Below the pieces are notes generated by a model that did not search any database, was not told the origin of the DNA, and saw nothing but the letters and a program-made list of their open reading frames with translations. From Methyloversatilis universalis FAM5 (lineage in GTDB: Bacteria; Pseudomonadota; Gammaproteobacteria; Burkholderiales; Rhodocyclaceae), in contig NZ_AFHG01000052.1 of the NCBI RefSeq assembly GCF_000214035.2, positions 186,001-250,000 on the forward strand: 64,000 bases of DNA. The letters are read 5' to 3'. Of the stretch, positions 9,009 to 16,760 are shown one piece after another. Each line of letters opens with the position of its first letter. Position 1 is the stretch's first letter. The position numbers were made by a program, and so were the translations under genes.

Positions 9009-11246
9009 GTGAATTCACATCTGCTGCGTTACGGCCTCGGCCTGGTACTGATGGCCGTGCTGCTCGGCCATGCCGCCCGGCTCTACCAGTTGCCGGTGCT
9101 GGGCAATCTGGATCACATCGCCTACGACACCAAGCTGCACCTGACCATGCCGCGGGTGCGTGACGAGCGGGTGGTCATTCTCGACATCGACGAGCGCTCG
9201 CTGGCCGAGATCGGCCGCTGGCCCTGGGGACGTGAGCGGCTGGCCGGTCTGATGGACACCCTGTTCGACCACTACGGCGTGATGCTGCTCGGCGTGGACG
9301 TGGTGTTCGCGGAGCCGGATACCAGTTCCGGCCTCGCCACGCTGGACGCGCTGGCCAAGGGGCCGCTCGCCGGCGACGCCGGTTTCCGCGCTGCGCTCGA
9401 CGAACTGCGCCCGAAGCTCGATTACGACAGTCTTTTCGCGACCTCGCTGGACAAGCGGCCGGTTCTGCTGGGTTACTACTTCAGCGACCGCAGTGACGGC
9501 CAGAGCAGTGGCGCACTGCCGGATCCAGTGCTGCCGGCCGGTACCTTCCGCGGCCGCAACATCGCCTTCGCCAGCTTCAACAGCTTCGGCGCCAATCTTC
9601 CGCGCTTCCAGTCGGCGGCCATGGGCGCCGGCCATTTCAATCCGATGCCGGATTTCGACGGTCTCAACCGCCGGGTGCCGATGCTGGTCGAACACAAGGG
9701 CGCCTATTACGAATCGCTGTCGCTGGCCATCGTGCGCACCCTTCTGGGCAGTCCGCGGCTGGTGCCGGGCTATGCGGAAGGCGGCTTCTTCGGCGTGTCC
9801 GCACGCGATTACGGTGGTCTCGAATGGCTGGAACTGCCGTCCGCGCGGGGGACGCTGCGCATTCCGGTCGATGAGAACGTGGCCGCGCTGATTCCCTACC
9901 GGGGTCCGCAGGGCAGTTTCGCCTATTACTCGCTGGCCGACGTGCTGGCCGGCAAGACACCGGTCGAGGCGCTGAAGGGCAAGGTGGCGCTGCTCGGTAC
10001 CACCGCACCGGGCCTGCTCGATCTGCGGGCGACGCCGGTCGGCAGCACCTACCCGGGGGTGGAAATCCACGCCAATCTGATCGCCGGCATGCTCGATGGC
10101 CGGATCAAGCACCGGCCGCAGTACGTGACCGGCTTCGACGTGGTCGTGCTGCTGCTGGTCGGCGGTCTGCTGCTCTGGCTGCTGCCCCGGCTGTCGCCGC
10201 TCAACGCCACGCTGCTGTCCGGCGGCACGCTGGTGCTGCTGGTAGGCATGAACTTCGCGTTCTGGCAGTACGCGGATTTCGTGCTGCCGGTGGCGGCCGG
10301 CCTGCTGCTGGTGGTCGGCCTCTACGCGCTGAACATGTCCTACGGCTATTTCTTCGAATCGCGCTCCAAGCGCCAGTTCGCCCGCATGTTCGGACAGTAC
10401 GTACCGCCCGAACTGGTCGAGGAAATGAGCCGCAACCCGGAGAACTACAGCATGGACGGCCGCAACGCGGAACTGACCATCCTGTTTTCAGACATCCGGG
10501 GCTTCACCAGCATTTCGGAAGGGCTGGAACCGAAGGAATTGACCCAGCTCATGAACGAATACCTGGGCGCAATGACTTTCGTCATTCAGGATCAGCGTGG
10601 AACGCTCGACAAGTACATCGGCGACGCCATCATGGCGTTCTGGGGTGCGCCGGTGAGCGACACCGATCACGCCAGTCACGGTGTGGTGGCGGCGCTGAAG
10701 ATGCAGGCCCGGCTGGAAGAACTGAACCGCTCGCTGACCGCGCGTGGCTGGCCCGAACTGAAGATCGGCATCGGTCTGAACACCGGCACGGTCACCGTGG
10801 GCGACATGGGGTCGCCGGTACGCAAAGCCTATACTGTGATGGGCGACGCGGTGAATCTGGCTTCGCGGCTGGAGGGGCTGACCAAGCAGTATGGTGTTGG
10901 CATACTGGTGGGTGACGATACCCGGCGCGCCACCAAGGGCGTCGTGTTCCGGGAAATCGACCGTGTCCGGGTGAAGGGCAAGGACGAGCCGGTGTCCATC
11001 CACGAGCCGCTGGCGCTGGAGGCGGAATTCGACCGCGGCCGGGTCGAGGAGCTGAAGCTCTGGAACCAGGCTTTGCGGCAGTTCAGGGCGCAGGAGTGGG
11101 ATCAGGCAGAACTGACTCTGTTCAATCTGCAACGGCTGGCACCGGACTGTCTGCTCTACAGTGCGTACGCGGAACAGATCGGTTATTACCGTCGTTCTCC
11201 GCCGGGCAGGGACTGGGACGGTGTGAGAGCCTTCGAAACGAAGTGA
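9009..11246 (+). CDS. CHASE2-domain transmembrane class III adenylate/guanylate cyclase
   Basis: 745-residue receptor cyclase. Layout: N-terminal anchor (about 6-24), periplasmic CHASE2 domain (about 25-365, with IGRWPWGRE, AGHFNPMPDFDG and KVALLGTTAPG), three membrane helices (about 372-450), then the cyclase domain (about 485-680). Metal-binding aspartates are in FSDIRGF (near 494) and GDAIMAFWGAP. The substrate lysine is in DKYIGD, and a Thr at the second specificity position plus the N and R of VNLASR argue for ATP and an active enzyme. A short helical tail follows. GTG start with GGGGAGG ribosome site. Its sensor resembles that of the kinase at 4713, and a phosphodiesterase gene follows. 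Confidence 0.92.
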   Translation: MNSHLLRYGLGLVLMAVLLGHAARLYQLPVLGNLDHIAYDTKLHLTMPRVRDERVVILDIDERSLAEIGRWPWGRERLAGLMDTLFDHYGVMLLGVDVVFAEPDTSSGLATLDALAKGPLAGDAGFRAALDELRPKLDYDSLFATSLDKRPVLLGYYFSDRSDGQSSGALPDPVLPAGTFRGRNIAFASFNSFGANLPRFQSAAMGAGHFNPMPDFDGLNRRVPMLVEHKGAYYESLSLAIVRTLLGSPRLVPGYAEGGFFGVSARDYGGLEWLELPSARGTLRIPVDENVAALIPYRGPQGSFAYYSLADVLAGKTPVEALKGKVALLGTTAPGLLDLRATPVGSTYPGVEIHANLIAGMLDGRIKHRPQYVTGFDVVVLLLVGGLLLWLLPRLSPLNATLLSGGTLVLLVGMNFAFWQYADFVLPVAAGLLLVVGLYALNMSYGYFFESRSKRQFARMFGQYVPPELVEEMSRNPENYSMDGRNAELTILFSDIRGFTSISEGLEPKELTQLMNEYLGAMTFVIQDQRGTLDKYIGDAIMAFWGAPVSDTDHASHGVVAALKMQARLEELNRSLTARGWPELKIGIGLNTGTVTVGDMGSPVRKAYTVMGDAVNLASRLEGLTKQYGVGILVGDDTRRATKGVVFREIDRVRVKGKDEPVSIHEPLALEAEFDRGRVEELKLWNQALRQFRAQEWDQAELTLFNLQRLAPDCLLYSAYAEQIGYYRRSPPGRDWDGVRAFETK

Positions 11247-11272
11247 TCAGGGACTGAGGTACGGGAACACAG

Positions 11273-12040
11273 ATGAGGATACGGGTACTCGGCTGCAGCG
11301 GCGGCATCGGTGGGTCGCATCTGCGCACCACCTCGCTGCTTGTCGACGACGACATCCTGATCGACGCCGGTACCGGTGTCGGCGACCTGTCGATCGCCGA
11401 ACTGGCCCGCATCGACCATGTGTTCGTGACTCACAGTCATCTCGATCACATCGCCTGTCTGCCGCTGATGATCGATACCGTGGGCGAACTGCGGACGCGT
11501 CCGCTCACGGTGTGGACCTCCGCCCCCACGCTCGAGGTGCTGCGCCGGCACATCTTCAACTGGTCGATCTGGCCGGACTTCACCGAAATTCCGTCGGTCG
11601 AGCGGCCTTTCATGTGTTTCCGCGAACTGCGGGTCGGCGACGAGATCGACATGGGCAACCGCGCGATCCGCGTGCTGCCGGCCCAGCACACGGTGCCGGC
11701 GGTCGGTTACGCGGTGCGCGGCCCGGGCGGTACGCTGGCCTTCTCCGGCGATACGACGGTGTGCGACGAATTCTGGGATGCGGTCAATGCGTTGCCGGAT
11801 CTGCGTCACCTGATCATCGAAACCGCCTTCCCGGACCGTGATCGTCAGCTCGCGGTGATGTCCCGCCACCTGTGTCCCGACATGCTCGCCGGTGAGCTGG
11901 AGAAGCTGCGCCATGAGGCCGATATCTACATCACCCATCTGAAGCCGAGCCAGATGGACATCACCATGCGCGAGATCGCCGAAACGCTGGGCTCGCGCAG
12001 CCCGCGCATGTTGCGCAACAATCATGTATTCGATTTCTGA
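11273..12040 (+). CDS. Metallo-beta-lactamase-fold 3',5'-cyclic-nucleotide phosphodiesterase
   Basis: 255-residue cytoplasmic hydrolase of the MBL fold. The metal motif HSHLDH is at about residues 54-59, with later ligands in QHTVPAVGY, SGDTT and a C-terminal THLKPS histidine. This arrangement and length match proteins annotated as class II cAMP phosphodiesterases, and the position 26 bases after a cyclase gene supports a role in degrading the same nucleotide. The alternative is a different small MBL esterase. With the cyclase it would give a self-contained cyclic nucleotide circuit. Confidence 0.8.
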   Translation: MRIRVLGCSGGIGGSHLRTTSLLVDDDILIDAGTGVGDLSIAELARIDHVFVTHSHLDHIACLPLMIDTVGELRTRPLTVWTSAPTLEVLRRHIFNWSIWPDFTEIPSVERPFMCFRELRVGDEIDMGNRAIRVLPAQHTVPAVGYAVRGPGGTLAFSGDTTVCDEFWDAVNALPDLRHLIIETAFPDRDRQLAVMSRHLCPDMLAGELEKLRHEADIYITHLKPSQMDITMREIAETLGSRSPRMLRNNHVFDF

Positions 12041-12094
12041 CCGGTACACGCGCGACTGCGCGGCCCGGTCGGTCGGCAGTAACGGGGTGACGGA

Positions 12095-14470
12095 ATGAGT
12101 GCAGTGGTGCCGCCGGCCAGCGATCTGGGCGCGATGAGCGATGTGTCGAGCCGGCTGGCGTTCTTCAAGAACCTGCAGGGCGTGACTACCAAGATTCACG
12201 CCACCACCAATATCGATGAAATCATGCTTGAACTGTCGCAGGAAATTTCTGCGCTGTTCAACGCCGACCGCCTCACGATCTACGTGATGGGCGAAGACCG
12301 GTCCACCATCGTGTCCAAGGTGAAGACCGGCCTCAATTCCTTCAAGGATCTGCGCCTGCCGCTGACCGAGCAGTCGATCGCCGGTTTCGTGGGCATGAGC
12401 CGCAAGCTGCTCAACCTGCGTGATGTGTACGACGAGGCCGAGCTGAAGTCACATTCGGCCAGCCTGAAATTCCTCGACGGCGTGGACAAGAAGACGGGCT
12501 ATCGCACCAAGCAGATGCTGGTCGCGCCGATTCTCGATCCGGAAAAGAAGGATCTGCTGGGCGTGGTCCAGCTGATCAACAACAAGTCCGGCCAGCCCTT
12601 CTCCGCGTTGGCGGAAGAAGGCCTGCAGAGCATGGCGCATACGCTGGCCGTCGCTTTCCAGCAGCGCAACAAGCCGGCGCACGTGGTGAAGTCGAAGTAC
12701 GACTACCTGGTGGTCGATGGCGTGATGTCGGCGCAGGAGTTCGATCTGGCCTCGCGTGCGGCGCGTCGCAAGGGTGTCGATATCGAGGATGTGCTGGCGC
12801 GGGACTTCCAGGTGAAGCAGCCGGCCATCGGCGCATCGCTGTCAAAGTTCTTCGGCGTGACCTACGAGCCGTTCAAGCCGGAGCGGGTCAAGCCCTTCGA
12901 CCTGATCAAGAATCTCAAGCGCGAGTACCTCGAGGAACAGCAGTGGGTGCCGGTCGAAGAGGGCGCCGAAGGCATCGTGATCGCCGCGCTCGATCCGGAA
13001 AAGGTGAAGGGTTCGCGCGTCGTCAACAACATCTTCCCGAAGTCGAAACTGCTGTACCGGGTCACCACCACGCGCGAGTTCGTGCAGACGCTGGACCAGT
13101 TCTACGGTAGCACGATGGACGACACCAGCGTCGGCGACCTGCTGTCCGACATGCTGGGGGAGGAAGACGAGGCCATCGACAGCGGCGGCGATGATGTCAC
13201 CGCTGCGGCCGACAACGAACTGGTGCGCCTGGTCAACAAGATCATCATCGATGCCTACCAGCAGGGTGCGTCCGACATCCACATCGAACCGCGGCCGGGC
13301 AAGGACAAGACCCAGATCCGCTTCCGCAAGGACGGCTCGCTGCACCCGTACATCGAAGTGCCGGCCAGCTATCGCAGCTCGCTGGTCACCCGGCTGAAGA
13401 TCATGTGCGATCTCGACATTTCCGAGCGTCGCAAGCCGCAGGACGGCAAGATCAAGTTCCGCAAGTTCGGTCCGCTGGACATTGAACTGCGGGTGGCCAC
13501 CATTCCTTCCGCCGGCGGCGTCGAGGACGTGGTGATGCGTATCCTCGCCGCCGGCGAGCCGATCCCGATCGACAAGCTGGGCGTGCTGCCGCACAACCTG
13601 TCGCGGCTGAAGGAGGCGGTCGGCAAGCCCTATGGCCTGTTCTTCGTGTGCGGTCCGACCGGCTCCGGCAAGACCACCACGCTGCACTCCATCCTCAGCT
13701 ACATCAACACGCCGGAAACCAAGATCTGGACTGCCGAGGATCCGGTCGAAATCACCCAGAAGGGTCTGCGCCAGGTCCAGATCAACAAGAAGGCAGGCCT
13801 TGATTTTGCGGCCATCATGCGTGCCTTCCTGCGGGCCGATCCGGACGTGATCATGGTCGGCGAAATGCGTGACAAGGAAACGGTGGCCATCGGCATCGAG
13901 GCATCGCTGACCGGTCACCTGGTGTTCTCGACGCTGCACACCAACAGCGCGCCGGAATCCATCATCCGCCTGCTCGACATGGGCATGGACCCCTTCAACT
14001 TCGCCGATGCGCTGCTTGGCATCCTCGCCCAGCGTCTGGCCAAGAGGCTGTGCCCGAGCTGCAAGGAGGCCTACCACCCGGAAGCGGCGGAAATGAAGCA
14101 CTTTCTCGACGAGTACTGCGAGGAGCTGCGCAACACCACCGACTTCAAGGTGGATGCCGAAGGCGCGATGGACCGCATCTTCAAGGCCTGGGCGAAGGCC
14201 TACGCCGACGACAAGGGCCGTTTCACGCTGTACCGGCCCAAGGGCTGCGCCGAGTGCAGCAACACCGGCTACCGTGGCCGGCTCGGTCTGCACGAACTGA
14301 TGATCGGTACCGACCGCGTTAAGAAGAACATCCAGGAGCGTGAGCGTGTCGCCACACTGCTGGCCACCGCGCTGGAAGAGGGCATGCGCACTCTCAAGAT
14401 GGACGGCATGGAGAAGGTGCTGTCCGGCGTGACCGACATGAAGCAGGTTCGCGCGGTCTGCATCAAGTAG
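12095..14470 (+). CDS. GAF-fused GspE/PilB-type secretion or pilus ATPase
   Basis: 791-residue cytoplasmic protein. Residues about 20-190 form a GAF domain, a possible small-ligand or cyclic nucleotide site. Residues about 200-330 resemble a degenerate T2SS-E N-terminal (MshEN-like) domain lacking the RLG c-di-GMP motif. From about 360 comes a GspE/PilB ATPase with Walker A GPTGSGKTTT near 521, Walker B DVIMVGEMRD near 585, His-box LVFSTLHTN, and the zinc-finger cysteines in CPSC (near 653) and CAEC (near 718). No other secretion or pilus assembly genes adjoin it. The neighbours are signalling genes and, two genes downstream, pilA. The GAF fusion is unusual for this ATPase family. Confidence 0.88.
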   Translation: MSAVVPPASDLGAMSDVSSRLAFFKNLQGVTTKIHATTNIDEIMLELSQEISALFNADRLTIYVMGEDRSTIVSKVKTGLNSFKDLRLPLTEQSIAGFVGMSRKLLNLRDVYDEAELKSHSASLKFLDGVDKKTGYRTKQMLVAPILDPEKKDLLGVVQLINNKSGQPFSALAEEGLQSMAHTLAVAFQQRNKPAHVVKSKYDYLVVDGVMSAQEFDLASRAARRKGVDIEDVLARDFQVKQPAIGASLSKFFGVTYEPFKPERVKPFDLIKNLKREYLEEQQWVPVEEGAEGIVIAALDPEKVKGSRVVNNIFPKSKLLYRVTTTREFVQTLDQFYGSTMDDTSVGDLLSDMLGEEDEAIDSGGDDVTAAADNELVRLVNKIIIDAYQQGASDIHIEPRPGKDKTQIRFRKDGSLHPYIEVPASYRSSLVTRLKIMCDLDISERRKPQDGKIKFRKFGPLDIELRVATIPSAGGVEDVVMRILAAGEPIPIDKLGVLPHNLSRLKEAVGKPYGLFFVCGPTGSGKTTTLHSILSYINTPETKIWTAEDPVEITQKGLRQVQINKKAGLDFAAIMRAFLRADPDVIMVGEMRDKETVAIGIEASLTGHLVFSTLHTNSAPESIIRLLDMGMDPFNFADALLGILAQRLAKRLCPSCKEAYHPEAAEMKHFLDEYCEELRNTTDFKVDAEGAMDRIFKAWAKAYADDKGRFTLYRPKGCAECSNTGYRGRLGLHELMIGTDRVKKNIQERERVATLLATALEEGMRTLKMDGMEKVLSGVTDMKQVRAVCIK

Positions 14471-14481
14471 GCCGCCGCCGC

Positions 14482-16116
14482 ATGGACAAGCTCCAGGATC
14501 TGCTGCGCCGGCTCGAGGATCTCAACGAGATCGGCGCAGCGCTGTCCAACGAGCGCAATATCGACGCCCTGCTCGAAAAGATCCTGCTCGCCGCCAAGGC
14601 GATCACCCATGCCGACGGTGGCACGCTTTACCGCACCGACGACAGCGGGACCCATCTCCGTTTCGAAATCATGCGCACCGATTCGATCGGCATCGCGATG
14701 GGCGGGACCAGCGGCAAGCGCATCGTGTTTCCGCCGCTGCCGCTGCACCTCGCCGATGGCGCACCCAATCTGTCCATGGTGGCGGCCTACGCCGCACTGA
14801 AGCGGCAGACGGTCAACATTGCCGACGCCTACACCGCGGAAGGTTTCGATTTTTCCGGCACCCGCGCGTTCGATGCCCGTACCGGCTATCGATCGACCAG
14901 CTTCCTCACTGTGCCCATGATGAATCACGAGGGCAGGGTGATTGGGGTGCTGCAGCTGATCAATGCACTGGACCCGGTGACCGGCGCCGTCGGCGTGTTT
15001 TCAGACTCGGACCGCAAGCTGGCTGAATCACTGGCCTCCCAGGCGGCCATCGCGCTGACCAATCGGCTGCTGGTGAGCCAGCTCGAAGCGCTGTTCGAAT
15101 CCTTCATCACGCTGATCAACAACGCGATCGACGAAAAGTCGCCCTATACCGGTGGCCACTGCCAGCGCGTACCCACGCTCACCATGATGCTGGCCGAGGC
15201 AGTTAACGACACCACCGAAGGGCCGCTGGCCGACTTCACGATGTCAGACGCCGACCGCTACGAACTCAAGATCGCCGGCCTGCTGCACGACTGCGGCAAG
15301 GTGACCACGCCGGTGCATGTGGTCGACAAGGCCACCAAGCTGCAGACCATTTTCGATCGCATCGCGCTGGTCGACACCCGCTTCGAACTGATCCGTCGCG
15401 ACGTGGAGCTGTCCGCGCTGCGCAGCCGCGTGTCCGCAGGTCCGGATGCGTCGCCGGTGGTGCTCGCGCAGATCGAGCGCCACGGCGAGGACAGGCTGCG
15501 GGAGCTGGATGCTGATCGCGCCTTCCTGCACCACGCCAACATCGGCTCCGAGCGCATGAACGACGCCGACGTTGAGCGGGTGCATGCGATCGCGCGCCGC
15601 TGGTCATGGTCCGACACGCTGGGCCAGACCCATGCCTGCCTGAGCGACGACGAGATCGAGAACCTTACGATACGCGCCGGCACGCTGACAGGCGCCGAGC
15701 GGGAAGTCATCAACAACCACATCGTATCGACGATACGGATGCTGGAATCGCTGCCCTGGCCGCGTCATCTGTCCAACGTGCCCGAGTACGCGGGTGGCCA
15801 TCATGAACGCATGGATGGCAAGGGCTACCCGCGGGGGCTGACCCGCGACCAGATGAGCGTGCAGGCGCGCGTGATGGGCATTGCTGACATCTTCGAGGCG
15901 CTCACCGCCAAGGACAGGCCGTACAAGCGGCCGATGAAGCTGTCGGAAGCGCTGCACATCCTCGGCAAGTTCCGCCTCAACGGTCACATCGACCCGGATC
16001 TGTTCGACGTGTTCGTGCGCAAGCAGGTCTATCTGCGCTACGCCGAAACCTTCCTCGATCCGGAACAGATCGATATGGTCGATCTGTCCGCCATCCCCGG
16101 CTACCTCGCGAACTGA
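14482..16116 (+). CDS. GAF and HD-GYP domain protein, candidate c-di-GMP phosphodiesterase
   Basis: 544-residue soluble protein starting 11 bases after the ATPase gene. A GAF domain covers about residues 15-190. An HD domain follows, with GGHCQRV near 225, LHDCGKV near 268 and the HD-GYP signature HHERMDGKGYP from residue 440. HD-GYP proteins hydrolyse cyclic di-GMP with a bi- or trinuclear metal centre. About 170 residues separate HDCGK from HHERMDG, far more than in standard HD-GYP domains, so an inserted segment of roughly 100 residues lies inside the domain. The GAF domain is of the same general type as that of the upstream ATPase. Confidence 0.85.
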   Translation: MDKLQDLLRRLEDLNEIGAALSNERNIDALLEKILLAAKAITHADGGTLYRTDDSGTHLRFEIMRTDSIGIAMGGTSGKRIVFPPLPLHLADGAPNLSMVAAYAALKRQTVNIADAYTAEGFDFSGTRAFDARTGYRSTSFLTVPMMNHEGRVIGVLQLINALDPVTGAVGVFSDSDRKLAESLASQAAIALTNRLLVSQLEALFESFITLINNAIDEKSPYTGGHCQRVPTLTMMLAEAVNDTTEGPLADFTMSDADRYELKIAGLLHDCGKVTTPVHVVDKATKLQTIFDRIALVDTRFELIRRDVELSALRSRVSAGPDASPVVLAQIERHGEDRLRELDADRAFLHHANIGSERMNDADVERVHAIARRWSWSDTLGQTHACLSDDEIENLTIRAGTLTGAEREVINNHIVSTIRMLESLPWPRHLSNVPEYAGGHHERMDGKGYPRGLTRDQMSVQARVMGIADIFEALTAKDRPYKRPMKLSEALHILGKFRLNGHIDPDLFDVFVRKQVYLRYAETFLDPEQIDMVDLSAIPGYLAN

Positions 16117-16120
16117 CGTT

Positions 16121-16177
16121 TTTCGTCACTTTCTGTCGTTGCCTGTCACGACGCGGGCATGTGTGACGAAAGGTGTC
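16121..16177 (+). promoter_or_regulatory. Upstream activator region of pilA: phased TGTC elements and a 9-bp dyad
   Basis: TGTC occurs at 16134, 16144 and 16174, with related CGTC at 16124 and TGAC at 16164. All are spaced by multiples of 10 bases, so they lie on one face of the helix, 85-140 bases upstream of the predicted transcription start. Overlapping them is a perfect inverted repeat, TTTCGTCAC at 16121-16129 and GTGACGAAA at 16163-16171. PilR activator sites in Pseudomonas use TGTC repeats at a similar distance, so this is a likely PilR-type enhancer. Confidence 0.55.
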
Positions 16178-16236
16178 CTGACCGCATTTTCCGGCAAGTC
16201 ATTGAATTCGCGGAAAACGTAAAATTCTGCTAAAGC

Positions 16237-16252
16237 TGGCACCTACCTTGCT
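16237..16252 (+). promoter_or_regulatory. Sigma-54 (-24/-12) promoter of pilA
   Basis: TGGCAC at 16237-16242, five bases, then TTGCT at 16248-16252 matches the RpoN consensus TGGCAC-N5-TTGCW exactly, with the invariant GG and GC correctly spaced. Transcription would start near 16262, leaving a leader of about 44 bases before the pilin start. RpoN/PilR control of major pilin genes is well known. Confidence 0.88.
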
Positions 16253-16305
16253 CGATAACACCCTGAGCGCATCGGCGCCCGTATCGTTCAACACAGGAGA
16301 GAGTA

Positions 16306-16710
16306 ATGAAAAAGGTTCAGCAAGGTTTCACCCTGATCGAACTGATGATCGTGGTCGCAATCATCGGCATTCTGGCGGCGATCGCGCTGCCGCAGTATCA
16401 GCAGTACACGACCAAGGCAAAATTCGCAGACGTCATCAGTCAGACTGAGTCCTACAAGACGGCCGTGGCGCTCTGCTCGCAGGAAAACGCTGGCGTGCTG
16501 ACCAATTGCAACGCCGGTTCGAACGGTATCCCCGCGGTTCCGGCCGCAAATGCCAACCTCGCGAGCATGACGGTTGCTGCTGGTGTCATTACGAGCACCG
16601 CGACGTCGACCGCAGGTGGTTACACCTACATTTCCACCCCGTCTGTTGATGGTGGTGTGCTGAAGTGGACCACGTCCGGCACCTGCCTGGCGGCGAACGT
16701 CTGCAAGTAA
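16306..16710 (+). CDS. pilA: Type IV major pilin (prepilin)
   Basis: 134-residue prepilin. A short basic leader (MKKVQQG) ends at the PilD cleavage and methylation site, giving a mature protein that begins [18 protein letters not shown], the invariant pilin helix with Glu5. The globular part is rich in Ala, Thr and Ser. Two Cys occur at about residues 63 and 72 and two near the C-terminus ([11 protein letters not shown]), so a C-terminal disulphide loop is possible. GGAGAGAG ribosome site. It is preceded by a sigma-54 promoter and followed by a terminator, so it is probably monocistronic. The many Ser/Thr residues and the facing membrane transferase-like gene suggest possible glycosylation. 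Confidence 0.95.
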   Translation: MKKVQQGFTLIELMIVVAIIGILAAIALPQYQQYTTKAKFADVISQTESYKTAVALCSQENAGVLTNCNAGSNGIPAVPAANANLASMTVAAGVITSTATSTAGGYTYISTPSVDGGVLKWTTSGTCLAANVCK

Positions 16711-16723
16711 CCCTCGATGGATG

Positions 16724-16753
16724 AAAAAGCCGCTCCTCGGAGCGGCTTTTTTT
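16724..16753 (+). terminator. Intrinsic terminator of pilA, probably bidirectional
   Basis: AAAAAGCCGCTCC at 16724-16736 pairs with GGAGCGGCTTTTT at 16739-16751, followed by more T. The A run on the left arm lets it also terminate the facing membrane-protein gene that ends at 16761. Confidence 0.92.
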
Positions 16754-16760
16754 ATTGTAT

